Source: Harmonia axyridis
Lineage: Eukaryota; Arthropoda; Insecta; Coleoptera; Coccinellidae
Length of the DNA stretch: 64,000 bases
Direction of reading: 5' to 3'
NCBI RefSeq assembly: GCF_914767665.1
Contig: NC_059508.1
Span: 6,882,001 to 6,946,000 of the forward strand
The notes beneath the pieces were generated by a model that was not told the origin of the DNA, searched no databases, and was given only the letters and a program-made list of their open reading frames with translations. Below, piece after piece: positions 38,205 to 50,128 of the stretch; within the stretch, counting starts at the first letter, position 1, and each line of letters starts with the position of its first letter. The position numbers were made by a program, and so were the translations under genes.

Positions 38205-38545
38205 GTTAAATGGTTTTATTTGAACACTATTAAAACTAACAACAGGTATAACTAAAAACGTGAGCCTGTTAACATAGACTCACGAACACGTGTTTAACAC
38301 GAAACAGTTAACGATAAAAGAGTTAACTATACAAGAGCTAAAAAAAATAGCCCTAAACACGAAAGCCTGTTAACATTGACTTTACGAGACAGTTAACGAC
38401 ACTGTTAACTATACAAGAGCTAAAACAAAATAGCACTAAAAACGAAAGCCTGTTAACATAGACTTTACGAGCACGTGTTAAACACGAGACAGTTAACGAC
38501 ACTGTTAACTATACACGAACTAACTAGAGAGAAGAGAGTTAGAAT
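38205..38545. repeat. GTTAAC-rich tandem repeat
   Basis: Three to four units of about 95 bp built from GTTAACTATACAAGAGCTAA, AACGAAAGCCTGTTAACAT and GAGACAGTTAACGAC blocks. Some units contain CACGTG. The sequence lies inside what appears to be an insertion splitting the inverted duplicate block. Function unknown. Confidence 0.8.
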
Positions 38546-38794
38546 AATCTCATGCTTCCAGAACATAGACTTTTACCATAGAATATTACGCACAGAATTA
38601 ATGAATTTATATACAATGATGAAAACTTATCTAAAATTATACAATAAATACAAATTATGTAATTTACATTAGAAAACCTCATCAGAGGAAGAAATACAAC
38701 AGGGAATATAATTTAATAATTAAATTGAAGCAAATATATATAAAAGAGAACTGACGTTGGCGCCATCTATGGGATTTCCCCTCAAGTGTATGAT

Positions 38795-39302
38795 TCATAA
38801 AAACTGCAATTTCTCTAGTAGTTATCAAAGAACTGAACTGAGTAATTCGAATAGAAAAATTGTAGGGGCTGTGTTGTACTCGGATAACTTCAAGAAAAAA
38901 AAGTCCTATAACATGAGTCCGCAAACGCTTTGTTTTTGAGATACAGGTGTAAAAAGTCAAGTTCCCTTCAAAAGATATTCAACTTGAATTGGAAGTTTTG
39001 TCGTATCTGCAATCGATTTCGAGAAAAAATTCCAAACAGTTCTCTACAGTAATTCTCTGTAAAATCTAAATTATTATGAAGATCCAGTTAGATAGCTGTG
39101 ATGAATGAATTCATTCTATGTTTTGGTAGTTATTTACCTACTCTGTAGCGAAGATTAATGATGATTCGATAAACTGGTGAAGCATCACAAAAAAGTAAGA
39201 CTACAAGAAACATCCTGTATTTCGAAAACAAAGTTTTATTCTTGAAAGTAACCGAGGAATCTCTCATTTTCCTCCGTAACTCTATTTTAGGAACATCCAG
39301 TA
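38795..39302 (-). mobile_element. Non-autonomous element with imperfect inverted ends, copy 2 plus flank
   Basis: The reverse complement of 38870-39302 begins TACTGGATGTTCCTAAAATA and follows the order of 19484-20097. 38795-38845 matches the flank at 20160-20215, so flank and element were copied together. Confidence 0.65.
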
Positions 39303-40313
39303 TAAGGTAAGATTATCCGAATTGGTAATTCGAAATATTATTTCGAGTAATTTGGTTTAAACTTCGTTATCAAACTTATTTTTCTCACATTACATACATG
39401 AGTAAACGTTGTCGTCATAAAATATTTTTCGATTACCCCCCCTTCAAAAAAAAAAAGGGCTACGCCTTTGCTACAAGAAGCCGAACACTATTAATTTTGA
39501 CCAAGAATTTAAGACCTCAAAAATCATAAAAATTTCGTCAAAATGATAATCTCTTGTTCCCTACAGTACATACGTCTTACGCTATAAGTAATTGATGGTA
39601 ATTCAATATACATTAGTCCCTTTATGGATTTCCATCAAGCATCGGCTATTCCTCTTTAATTATTCAGCAATTTGGCCATAGCGTAATTAAGCGAACTCCG
39701 GATTTATTGTTGGTTAGAGTGTGGTCCGAGGGTGCAGTTCTGTGATTGTGCCCCTTGTGGTTGCCCCGCTGTCTATGATTAATCACCTTATTTCGAGTGC
39801 GCGAAAGTGAAAATCGAACCATCGAAAAATTATCGCTCTTTCCAGACTGGAAACTGGAAGTGACTTCTCGAGCGAAATGAAATAATGCGGCGAGGTAGAG
39901 ACGTCGAAAGCAGGCTTAATATCGGGACACGGTTGGTGCGCACCAACTTTAAAGATTCATTGCCTTCAACTTCGTTATCGCCAAAACATGTTTTGTGCTC
40001 ATTTCCTCCATAGGATAATGCTCACTGATCGTTTTGGAAACAACGCTTGTTGAAGGATAACTCGAGCTTTAGTTTATCTTCGCCTTCCTGTTAATTTTGA
40101 AGTCGGAATTTCCGTTATGACGTTGAAGTGAAGATTTTGAGCGTTCCGTCGTCATAATTTGGCAAGTCCTGCGAACTTCTAGGAATTGCGAGGTCGGAAA
40201 ACAATGGAGAGGTATTGTTTCATTCGGAATAAAGGAAGTACTGAAGCTCAAAGAGAACTTTTCACGAGATTAAATTCCCACGTACACAAAGACTGGAGGA
40301 GAAAGTATACAGC
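39303..40313. other. Intronic sequence, no recognised feature
   Basis: Nothing supportable seen. Confidence 0.4.
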
Positions 40314-40547
40314 TTCTAATGATTCATTTCCTCAGCTCTGGTAGCCTTCAGGTCGAAGATCGTCATACGCACTCCTCGAGTTCGACGAAACAAAAAATCA
40401 TCCATGGTCGTGGCAATATAGTTACTATTCCGATTTCATCCTTTCTCCTATATTCGTGTTGACATAGATTAACTGCATTCTGGAACTTTTTAGTTTCAGT
40501 GACTGAAATATGTAGTAGCCTGAAAGTTGTAACCGAAAGTCGCCCAG
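40314..40547 (+). repeat. LINE 3'-end scrap fused to mariner, duplicated at 47573
   Basis: From TCTAATGATTCATTTCCTC onward this segment is almost identical to 47577-47812. At 47382-47606 the same text is the continuation of a LINE C-terminal frame (SYDQRLSMASNDSFP). The identical LINE-mariner junction in two places shows that one is a duplicate of the other. Confidence 0.75.
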
Positions 40548-41178
40548 AAGTATTCACAAGAACAAATTATCTGTGAGGAGAGTTTTAAAAAGGCACAACT
40601 TCCATCCATATCATTTTCAACGAACTGAAACGTTAGATGATGATTTTAATAAAGGGAAAGCATTCTTATAATTAATCTTAAGAAGAACTCGCGCGAATAG
40701 AGATTTTCTACGTCCCATTTTATTCACCGATGAAGCTATATTCCATAGAGATAGATTCTTCAACAGAAAAAACAATATTTTATGGCGAAGAGAGAATCTA
40801 CATGCTACAGTACCAATGACAAGCCAGAAGTGGTTTTCGGTCAATGTTTGGGTGAGAATGAAAGATTGATTTATTAATGGACCTTTCACTCCCTGAAACA
40901 TTGATTGGAAATGACTATTATCAACTCTTGCGAGAGACTCTGCCCGATCTTATGGAAGATATTCCATTGAGTCAGTTTCAAGGAATTTGGTATCAACATG
41001 ATGGTTGCCCTGCCCACACAGTGAGAAATGTACGAGAAAATCTACATGATGTGAATTATCTTTCACAGAAATTAAATAATTTTTCGATTCTTCTGCTGAT
41101 GTGTAGTTAATTCTTACCTTTGTGAAATATGCAATCATTTTTAAAAATTTCTCCAATAATATCATAAAATACCATTTA
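40548..41178 (+). pseudogene. Tc1/mariner (D-41-D type) transposase fragment, unit 1
   Basis: The plus strand codes, in broken frames, YHFQRTETL, ILFTDEAIFHRDRFFNRKNN (first Asp), WFSVNVW, then 40877-41110: LPETLIGNDYYQLLRETLPD and YQHDGCPAHTVR (second Asp). The C-terminal WIG...SPDL part is deleted. It is the 3' half of a unit in a tandem array. Confidence 0.78.
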
Positions 41179-42579
41179 TACTAGGTGTTTCATTTTATAC
41201 CAGACAAAACTATATAGTCATGTAGTTGACACCGGGAGAATCATTTTTGCCTTATGATATATACCTCGTTTTCGAAGCATAAGCGAGATACAAGGTGTGT
41301 AACGTCATTTGTGACCAATACTCTATTGAGCGTGGTCAGTTATGTATAACCTTTGAACTTACGATTTTTGGTCGAATCAGAGTATTTTTGAGTGTTCAAT
41401 TCAGAGAAGTTAAAGAACCTTGAAAAAAATTCAACATGGCGGAAAAACTGCAACGTTTGAATTTTTTCAACTCGATTGTCGAATTGAATTTCATTTTCTG
41501 AATCAACAAATTTTGCTAAGAATTTCTGTGAAAAATTTTTTTTCAAAAATCGAACAAAAATTTTCTCTTACATGTCTTCAGCGTGAAGAAAATTTTCAGC
41601 GAAATTGATGAAATTATTATTATTATAATCAAACAATTCCTTCCTAACGGCAATCCAAATTTCTCCTTCGGTCCTCTAACATAATTGGAAAAAACAACTG
41701 GTTGGGCTATGAGCGCCAAAATTTTGGAATTGCACAATCGAAATATTCCAGATGATAAGATAAAATTATCACAAAAAACATTTCGCTGTAATTTAAATGA
41801 ATCTGTGGGGGAATCTAACTCTCGAACTTGAGGTATTTGAACTGATCCAACGATATTAATTTTTGTTAAAAAGCAACGGTAATTCACAGAATTTGACAGT
41901 GTTTTTGCATTTCTAATAATATTCACTAAAATGATATCGAATCAACCGAGTATTCACAAAAGTAAATCATCTGTATGGAGAGTTTTAAACATAGGTACAC
42001 AACTATACCTTCCATATCATTTTCAACGAACTGAAACGTTAGAAGATGATTTTAATAAAAGGAAAGCATTCTTATAATTAATCTTAAGAAGAACACGTGC
42101 GAATAGAGATTTTCTACGTCCCATTTAATTCACCGATGAAGCTATATTCCATAGAGATGGATTCTTCAACAGAAAAAACAATATTTTATGGCGAAGAGAG
42201 AATCTACATGCTACAGTACCAATGATAAGCCAGAAGTGGTTTTCGGTGGATGTTTGGGTGGGAATGAAAGATTGATTTATTATTGGATCTTATACTGCCC
42301 AAAACATCGACTGGAAATGACTATTATCAATTCTTGCGGGAGACTCTGCCCGATCTAATGGAAGATATTCCATTGGGTCAGTTTCAAGGAGTTTGGTACC
42401 AACATGATGGTTGCTCTGCCCACACAATGAGAAGTAAACGAGAAAATCTACAAGATCTGAATTATCTTTCACAACAATTAGATAATTTTACGATTCTTCT
42501 GCTGATGTGTAGTTAATTCTTACGTTTGTGAAATATGCAATCATTTTTAAAAATTTTTCCAATAATAAAATACCATTTA
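41179..42579 (+). pseudogene. Tc1/mariner (D-41-D type) transposase pseudogene, unit 2 of tandem array
   Basis: The unit of about 1.4 kb starts TACTAGGTGTTTCATTTTAT. It holds an N-terminal region with stops, QPSIHKSKSSVWRVL (HTH end), TDEAIFHRDGFFNRKNNILW, WFSVDVWVGMKD, and 42283-42516 (LPKTSTGNDYYQFLRETLPD, YQHDGCSAHT). It has the same C-terminal deletion as unit 1, so the deletion predates tandem amplification. No mirror-image 3' terminus is seen before the next unit begins. Confidence 0.78.
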
Positions 42580-44045
42580 TACTGGGTGTTTCATTTTATA
42601 CCAGACAAAACTATATAGTCATGTAGTTGACACCGGGAGAATCATTTTTGCCTTATGATATATACCTCTTTTTCGAAGCATAAGCGAGATACAGGGTGTG
42701 CAACGTCATTTTTGACCAATATTCTATTGAGCGTGGTCAGTTATGTATAACCTTTGAACTTACGAATTCTGATCAAATCAGAGTATTTTTGAGTGTTCAA
42801 TTCAGAAAAGGTAATGAACCTTGAAAAAAAATTCAAAATGTCGGAAAAACTGCAACGTTTTTTTACTCTATTGTCAAATTGAATTCCATTTTCTGAATCA
42901 ACTCATTTTTCTCAGAATTTCTGTGAAAATCGAACAAAGATTTTTTTTACATGTCTACTGCAAAAAAAAATTTCACCGGAAATTGATGAAATTTCTCAAG
43001 ATTATACTTTTTTTTATTCCTAACACGAATATGAAAACGGAATCGAAAAATATCGAACAGTTCCTTCGTAACGGCCATCCAAATTTCTGCTTCGGTCCTC
43101 TAACATAATTGGAAAAAACAACTGGTTGGGCTATAAGCGCAAAAATTTTGGAATTTCACTGTCGAAATATTCCAGATGATAGTATAAAATTATCACAAAA
43201 AAAATTTTGCTGTTATTCCAATGAATCTCTGTGGGGGAGTCGAACTTTCGACGTTGAGGTATTTGAACTGATCCAATGATATTAGTTTTTGTTAAAAAAC
43301 GGTAATTCACAGAATTTGACAGTGTATTCGCATTTCTATAATATCTACTAAAATTATATCGAATCAACCGAGTATTCACAAGAATAAATCATCTGTACGA
43401 AGGGTTTTAAAAAGACTACCATCCATATAATTTTCAACGAAGTGAAACGTTAAAAGATGATTTTAATAAAACGAAAGCATTCTTATAATTAATCTTAAGA
43501 AGAACACGTGCGAATAGAGATTTTCTACGTCCCATTTTATTCACCGATGAAGCTATATTCCATAGAGATGGATTCTTCAACAGAAAAAACAATTTTTTAT
43601 GGCGAAGAGAGAATCCAAATGTTACGGTACCGATGATGCCAGAAGTCGTTTCCGGTCGATGTGGTGGCTGGGAACGAAAGGTTTATTCATTCTTGCACCT
43701 TGGTCCCTCCACTTCACCGTCTGGAAATAACTTATATCAATTCTTGCCAGAGACCGCCCGATCTTATGGAAGATATTCCATTGAGTCAGTTACAAGGAAT
43801 TTGGTATCAACATGATGGTTGTCCTGCCCACACAGTGAGAAGTGTACGAGAATTTCTACACTCAAAATTACCCCAGCGCTGGATTGGTACATTGGGACCG
43901 GTCGCATGGCCTCCCCATTCTCCGGAACTAACGCCTCTAGATTTATTCTTGACGAATTATCTTTCAGAGTTATTAAATAATTTTTATCCTCTGCCGATGT
44001 GTAGTTAATTGTTACGTTTGTTAAATATGCAATCATTTTTAAAAA
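42580..44045 (+). pseudogene. Tc1/mariner (D-41-D type) transposase pseudogene, unit 3 of tandem array
   Basis: Starts TACTGGGTGTTTCATTTTAT. Its 3' ORF (43661-44008) retains the region lost from units 1 and 2: YQHDGCPAHTVRSVREFLHS, then RWIGTLGPVAWPPHSPELTP and LDLFL. Counting between the QHD aspartate and the PLD aspartate gives 41 residues, the D-41-D spacing described for rosa/Visitor-type relatives of mariner. Frameshifts near 43640-43760 inactivate it. Confidence 0.78.
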
Positions 44046-44402
44046 TAAATAGGAAAATATTGGGAATATTGGACACTATTTTATTTCTATGGTTCAATTT
44101 GTAAGAACGCTGATGTTTCGAAACATTTCGTTTCTTTTTCAAGGCTTAAAAATAAAGACACAAATATATAAGGCATACAATATGACATGATATGAGAACA
44201 CATTGCCCAGTTACATCAAACAATATCGTACGCTCATTAAAATCATCAAGACAATTTTAAAGGAACCAAAAATCTTACACACAGCGAATAAGCAACTCAC
44301 ACATCCATCAAGTCATATTCAATATGACAATGACATCAACATAAGACGGTAAGAACATATTGAATCGACTCAACACTATTGACATGGCCAGCACTCATCT
44401 TT
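44046..44402. other. Intronic sequence with a retroelement-like motif
   Basis: 44100-44165, read on the minus strand, gives CCTTGAAAAAGAAACGAAAT and a CGAAACATCAGCG motif resembling the one at 14660. Otherwise nothing is seen. Confidence 0.3.
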
Positions 44403-44650
44403 TAATAATAATAATAATAATCGTTTATTGATCTCATATGACATAAAATTATGTGTGAGATAAGTCACAAAAAAAAGTTAACACAAATAATTATCAAACG
44501 AATCGTTTATGAACAGTATAATAACAGTTTCTTAACAATAGAGCCTTCACACTGGCCTTGAATTCTCTAAGATTCAGAGACCTTATATGGGAAGGTAAAT
44601 GGTTGAACAATTTCATGCCCTGATATGTGGGCTACATTTCAAATTTTGTT
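44403..44650 (-). pseudogene. CR1-like LINE, extreme 3' end
   Basis: The minus strand codes MKLFNHLPSHIRSLNLREFK then ASVKALLLRNCYYTVHKRFV and a stop, the usual C-terminus of CR1-like ORF2, followed by a short 3' UTR and an (ATT)n tail at 44403-44423. It is a heavily 5'-truncated insertion. Confidence 0.75.
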
Positions 44651-46150
44651 GTTCTGTTTTGGTATAGACAACACTCCCCCAATTCTTGTATGGTAATTAT
44701 GAAAGCTAGATAATTTTGTGATGCTAATTATTTATTATTATAAATCGTGCTTAGGTGTTGTACATCTTCTCTATGATCAACTGTGTAATTTACTTTTATA
44801 TTGATGATCTCGCTTATATAATACAAAATAATAATGATTGTAAGTTTATTCATCCATTAAGACACCAAACAAAAGGTATATAGAATAAGTAATCATGAAA
44901 TATGACTAAGATGACACTGTAGTATGTATCAGTATGAAGAACCTGTATATTTTCATACTTGAGACGACAAGGTCCATATATCCAAACACCATCTTAAAAT
45001 ATAAATATATTTACTATGTTTACCCTTGTCGATCTTGTTGTATTCATCAACTCGCAAGGTTGTTGTGAATATACAATATAAATAATAAATATATCATGTC
45101 GCTAGATACATGAAGAAGTAATAATGATCCTATTCAGTAGTATTCTGTAATTCATTCATTCGATACTCACATTCTTGAATTACATCATGTGAGATATCGT
45201 ATGTGATCAGTTCAGTGTGGCGTAAGAAATAAATACCCTTTGATGAGTCTGCAGAGTATTAATTCATCAATTCTTCTAATGTATAACAATTGACCGAACC
45301 TACCCTAGCTGGGTACATCACAACACTGTAACTCTTGCGTCTAGCAGAAAATGAAGAGAGCAAGTGTAAGACTCCAAAAACAAATTCCTGATACTTTTTT
45401 TTCGCTTGAAACCATTATGGCATATCCATTGTAAGAGTATTTTTCCATAAGGTTCGCCAAAGTCCAAAGAAGTTAAAATTTAATTCACATTCATCATTTC
45501 AGGGGAATGAGGATAATGGAATAATAATAAAATTTTTTCCCTCATTCAAGTTGCAGTATTCTGAAAAGTGCTAATCCGTCCTTTAGAATCATTCGCTCCG
45601 GTTGAACGCGCTGAAAAACATGGAAATTGAGCTGATTATATCTCCCCTTTACTCTTTCAGGGGTAGGAACGATCTGCAACGTCATTGGAGAAAGAACCTT
45701 AAAAAATTACTTGAGAATTCTGTGGAGGTGAAAAATCATCCATCATATTGAACAACATCAACTAATATTGATGAATTCCGTTTTGGTTATACGTAACGGA
45801 GATATTCAGAAGAAAAAGAAAATCATTTCGAGATGGGGATTTTAGCGAAGGACTTAAAACTCGAGTTTTCTATAGAATGTATGAGCACTAATAATGTTTC
45901 AGTGGAATTGATTGGATCCGATATATCTTCATTCTTTAAAAGCTTCCTGGTAATACGATTCCGATCAACTCGATAAGTTCACAATTGGAGTTTAAAATTG
46001 AGGTAGTGTTTCAGTGATTTCATTTTCCTTCGGAGTAACAGGAAGATACATGATTCCTAGGGGTATATGGTTTAGTTTAGATCAACTGGACTAACCTGAT
46101 ATTGTAAGCAGTATTTCATAGCCCCTAACAGTAAGACCTCTTAAGAGGGA
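44651..46150. other. Intronic sequence, no recognised feature
   Basis: About 1.5 kb without supportable features. Confidence 0.4.
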
Positions 46151-47640
46151 ACACCATCACGTGGTTGCTCAGTTGGTTTTAAAATTGAAGTCTGGTCCAT
46201 TCTCCCTAGCACTGTCATGTATTTATAGACCCCCTAATTCCGCTATCTCAGATGACCAGATTTTGTGTGAGAAAATATCTCAGTTAGCTGCTTCTGAAGC
46301 TTCACTTGTCTTGGCTGGAGACTTCAACTTTAAGTTTAATACCTGACATGGTATTAAACTCTAACTTGACTCATCTCGTGATAGAATCAACTCGCTTCAG
46401 TCTGAACCAAACTCCCTCTACTCTCGATTCAATTTTCACCAGCCACGAGCAGATGCTGACGGTTCCTCAGTTCCATCCTCCTGTTGCCAAGTCTGACAAC
46501 GTGGTGCTGACTGCTTCTGTCCAGGTTTCCAGGTTAATATCAGTTCACAGCCTAGAGCCAAGAGAATTACTTACAGAGTCACAAATTTTGAGGGCGTTAC
46601 TGAGGATATGACTGGAGCAGATTGGTGAATCTTATTTTCGAACAAAGATCCTATGAGATGTGGGACATATTTCTCGATTTGGTTTCATCATCCATTTCCA
46701 AGAATACGACATCTAAAACAATGCTTCATAACCACTGCAAACCCTGGATCGATAGAGACCTGTTAAGTCTCACCATATGCTCAGAATGGAAATTGGTCGA
46801 TTGTTTGTGATGATGTGTATGTCCTGTTTTTTGGAAAAAGGAACGACAAGGCACATTTGAGAATTGCAGGAAATATTCCAGAGTTAACAGAAAGATTGAT
46901 ACAATGAGCAAAGTGGTCACAAATATCTGAACCAACCAACTTCAAAATCCTTGCAGATATTGAATCTGGAGCAGAACTCTTATTTTTAGTTCATAAGGAC
47001 TCTTCCACTCTGAAACTTGCCCTACTGAAATACGAGGACTCGATTGCGAATGATGGAAACAGGAAGTGGTTTTTCAACCACCTCCTCTGTGTCGTCTTGA
47101 TGGAGTTGCCTGCGCCAGTGGTGAGGAGGTTGCTGAGTTGCTGGGGGTCCACTTTGCTTCTGCGTTCACCGATGAACCCGTGGATGATGTTCTACCTTCG
47201 TCCTGAATCACCGAGTTGCCTAATCGCTTCTGTGTTTGAATTTTGATCCATCAACAGTAGAGTCATATATCAACCAAAACTTTCCTAGGTTTGGATGGGA
47301 TGACCGCTGCTTTCCTCAGTGCTCTAATTGTTTTGCGTCTACTTCTATCCGCTGAACAACGAGAGCTCTTAGGAGGGCGGTGTGTTACTTGCTTCTTGGC
47401 TTGCTGCAAGTGTTACTCCAATATTTAAAAAAGGTGACAAATTGAACCCTAATAAATATCGTCCAATTAGCCTTGTATCTCTGATCGCCAAACTGATGGA
47501 GTCCGTTCAGCGAGCAGCTACACGAATGCCCTTCAGTTGGGTGAGGCCTTCATACGATCAACGTCTGTCTATGGCTTCTAATGATTCATTTCCTCTGCTC
47601 TGGTAGCCTTCAGATCGAAGATCGTCATACGCACTCCTCG
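46150..47640 (+). pseudogene. LINE ORF2 relic, internally deleted
   Basis: Plus-strand pieces in order: endonuclease text CIYRPPNSAISDDQI and LVLAGDFNFKFNT (46161-46346), an STLDSIFTSHEQML block (46306-46611), KPWIDRDLLSLTIC (46622-46810), the fingers block SVTPIFKKGDKLNPNKYRPI then SLVSLIAKLME, and, directly in frame, SVQRAATRM...SYDQRLSMAS. The last junction skips the whole RT palm: fingers join straight to the post-RT tail at about 47502. It resembles CR1/jockey-type elements and is dead. Confidence 0.75.
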
Positions 47641-48270
47641 AGTTCGACGAAACAAAAAATCATCCATGGTTGTGGCAATATAGTTACTATTCCGATTTCA
47701 TCCTTTCTCCTATATTCGTGTTGACATAGATTAACTGCATTCTGGCAACTTTTCAGTTTCAGTGACTAAAATTTTTAGTAGCCTGAAAGTTGTAACCGAA
47801 TTCGCCCAGAAGTATTCACAAGAACAAATTATCTGTAATAGAGTTTTCAAAAGACACAACTCCCATCCATATTATTTTCAACGCAGTGAAATGTTAGAAG
47901 GTGATTTTAATGAAAGGAAAGCATTCTGATAATTAATCTTAAGAAGAACACGTGCGAATAGCGATTTTCCACGTCCCATTTTATTTACCGATGAAGCTGT
48001 ATTCCATAGAGATGGATTCGTCAACAGAAAAAACAATATTTTATGGCGAAGAGAGAATCCACATGCTACGGTCCCAATGATATGCCAGAAGTGGTTTTCG
48101 GTCAATGTTTTGGGTGGGATAAAAGATAGATTTATTATTGGACCTTCTTTTCTCCCCGAAATATTGACTGGAAATGACTATTATCAACTCTTGCGAGAGA
48201 CTCTGCCCGATCTTATGGAAGATATGGCGTCAGTTTCAAGGAATAGGAATAGCCTTAATTTCGATGGCTA
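47573..48270 (+). pseudogene. Tc1/mariner (D-41-D type) fragment, distant copy 4
   Basis: Closely matches 40310-40970: LINE scrap, then FTDEAVFHRDGFVNRKNNIL (TTATTTACCGATGAAGC in DNA), WFSVNV and 48077-48271 (LPEILTGNDYYQLLRETLPD). It stops at LMEDM, where the sequence diverges. Confidence 0.75.
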
Positions 48271-48682
48271 GGAAAATTTCCTCCCAAATAAAGTTTTTGA
48301 ACACAGGAATTCTTTACCGCCTATTGTTGTGAGTGCTCCTTCAATCAACATTTTCAAGAACCTTTATGACGCTCTTTAGGTTGGTTCAATCTTGATGGCA
48401 TTTTTGTTTTTTTCAGCTATTTTGCCCTTAATTGTTTTTTTTTTTTGCAATTGATTTGTTCAAACACTCTTTTCTTTTTGTGCATTTGCTGCAAACTGTA
48501 ATCAATAATTTGTGAATGAGATGAATAAGATGTAAAATCATAATTTCGTAAGAGTCGTCGTACAGTGCTGTCCTTATTTGCTTCGAAAAAAGAAAGAATA
48601 TGAAGTGAATATACAACTTCATACACTGTACAAAGTTTGATCATCGCAGGAGCGCCAGAGGGGAAATGAATAGGTACAAATA
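48271..48682. other. Unassigned sequence with a minus-strand open frame
   Basis: A 120-codon minus-strand open frame spans 48417-48779 and ends in a Lys-rich tail. I do not recognise it, and it overlaps the U2-like sequence, so it is not called as a gene. Confidence 0.3.
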
Positions 48683-48792
48683 TGCAAAAAACCACATGGT
48701 GATAGTCCCTCTTCAGGGACATACAATTCGTTAAAATATAAGCGTCTGATTGGTGCCGGATCCCTTTAATCTTAGCCAAAAAGGCTGAAGTG
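48683..48792 (-). ncRNA. U2 snRNA-like 5' fragment (probable pseudogene or U2-derived repeat head)
   Basis: The minus strand reads CTTCAGCCTTTTTGGCTAAG then ATTAA, closely matching stem-loop I of U2 snRNA. About 55 nt later, TGTCCCTGAAGAGGGAC forms a hairpin where U2 has stem II. The branch-site-pairing GUAGUA segment is missing, so it cannot be a functional U2 gene. No upstream PSEA-like promoter is recognised. Confidence 0.4.
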
Positions 48793-48859
48793 TACCATGA
48801 ACTACGGGTTCAGTTACATAATGTACATACAATCGAAATAACGATATACAAAATTTTTC

Positions 48860-49330
48860 AATGATAATAATAATAAAATAAACAACAGCATCAAAGAATT
48901 ACATGCCAGGTCAAAAAAGAAAAAAACACATTTCAGTTTTTGAAGAATTCTTCCAATGAATATACTGTATTCTCTAAGAGGATCTGCTTCAGATTATCCT
49001 CAAACTTCATCTCTGATAATTGCTTTATTGATTCAGGCAGCTTATTGTAGATTTTTGGACCCCAGAAGTCAACACCCTGTTGGGAAAATTTCCGTCTGTG
49101 GTATGGAATGCTGAGCTTATCTCTTCCACTAGTATTAAAAAGATGATATAGGCCATTGGATGGAAAATGGTCCAGATTTTTATAAACATATGTAGCGCAT
49201 TCAAGAATATATACTGCTGGTGTGGTTAAAATCCCCAACTTTTGGAAAGGAGCCCTAGCCCTGATTTCGGCTAGGATTTCCTTTCGCCCGAAGAAAACTC
49301 GAGAAAAATCACGGACGGTTTGTAGCTCCT
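48860..49330 (-). pseudogene. CR1-like LINE 3' end, truncated
   Basis: The minus strand codes RDFSRVFFGRKEILAEIRAR continuous with GILTTPAVYILECATYVYKN, FSQQGVDFWGPKIYNKLPES and ILLENTVYSLEEFF, then a stop (48933-49238). An AAT-rich tail lies at 48864-48882. It is the C-terminal tail of a CR1-like ORF2, open over about 100 codons, so fairly young but strongly 5'-truncated. Confidence 0.78.
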
Positions 49331-50128
49331 TCTCAGTGTTTCATTTCGTAATCTCTTCACTGATAATTTATCACAGCAGCACTTCCAACGTAGTGGCTAA
49401 CAAATAACATCAGCGTGAAGGATCCAAACGACGACTCAAGAAGAAGAAGTACTGCTCTCTCCCGAGGGATGTAGGAAATGGGTTTCCCCTGAAACAATCG
49501 TTGAACACTCGTTTATTTACCCTCGCTACGCTGATCTGGATCCAATCTTTCCGAAACACTATTGACGGGTATTGAAAGAAAAAATTGGTAGATTTGGAAA
49601 CTGAACGATGGCTATCGTGAATACGTGATTACACTATACACTCTTCTGATTGCGATCAATGACCTAAAATGAACTACTTTGTGGCCATTTAGAAACACAG
49701 GCCATTTGATTGCTTTGCGAGGAAAGAGAATCAATCATGCAACTGCAACCTATAATAATTTTTACCCACTGATATTTATACTTCGAAACTGATGGATATT
49801 TCACCTTTTTACTGGATGGAACTACATGGTATACTCCGTAATGATGACATTAATCTTCATTCCATGACGAATCGTGTTGAAAATAAATCAGCTTTTTCTA
49901 ATGTTTCATAAAAATTTAATAATCGGAATAGCCATGAGAACATGCAGCCTGAAATTTCCTTTTTATCATTATCAAAAACAAAGATATAAATGTGGTTGAC
50001 ATAGTGGCCTCAAAAAAGACATTTCGTTATCTATTTCAGCTATTTCTGTTCAAGTTTAGTGTGATATTCATTCATGAAAGCTAAGCATAAATCTTGGCTG
50101 TTTTATTATTATAGAATATCATAATGTT
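49331..50128. other. Intronic sequence, no recognised feature
   Basis: Nothing supportable seen. Confidence 0.4.

Noticed and set aside
41543..41926. 127-codon minus-strand ORF in the mariner array
   Set aside because: The plus strand of the same DNA codes transposase text; this is a shadow.
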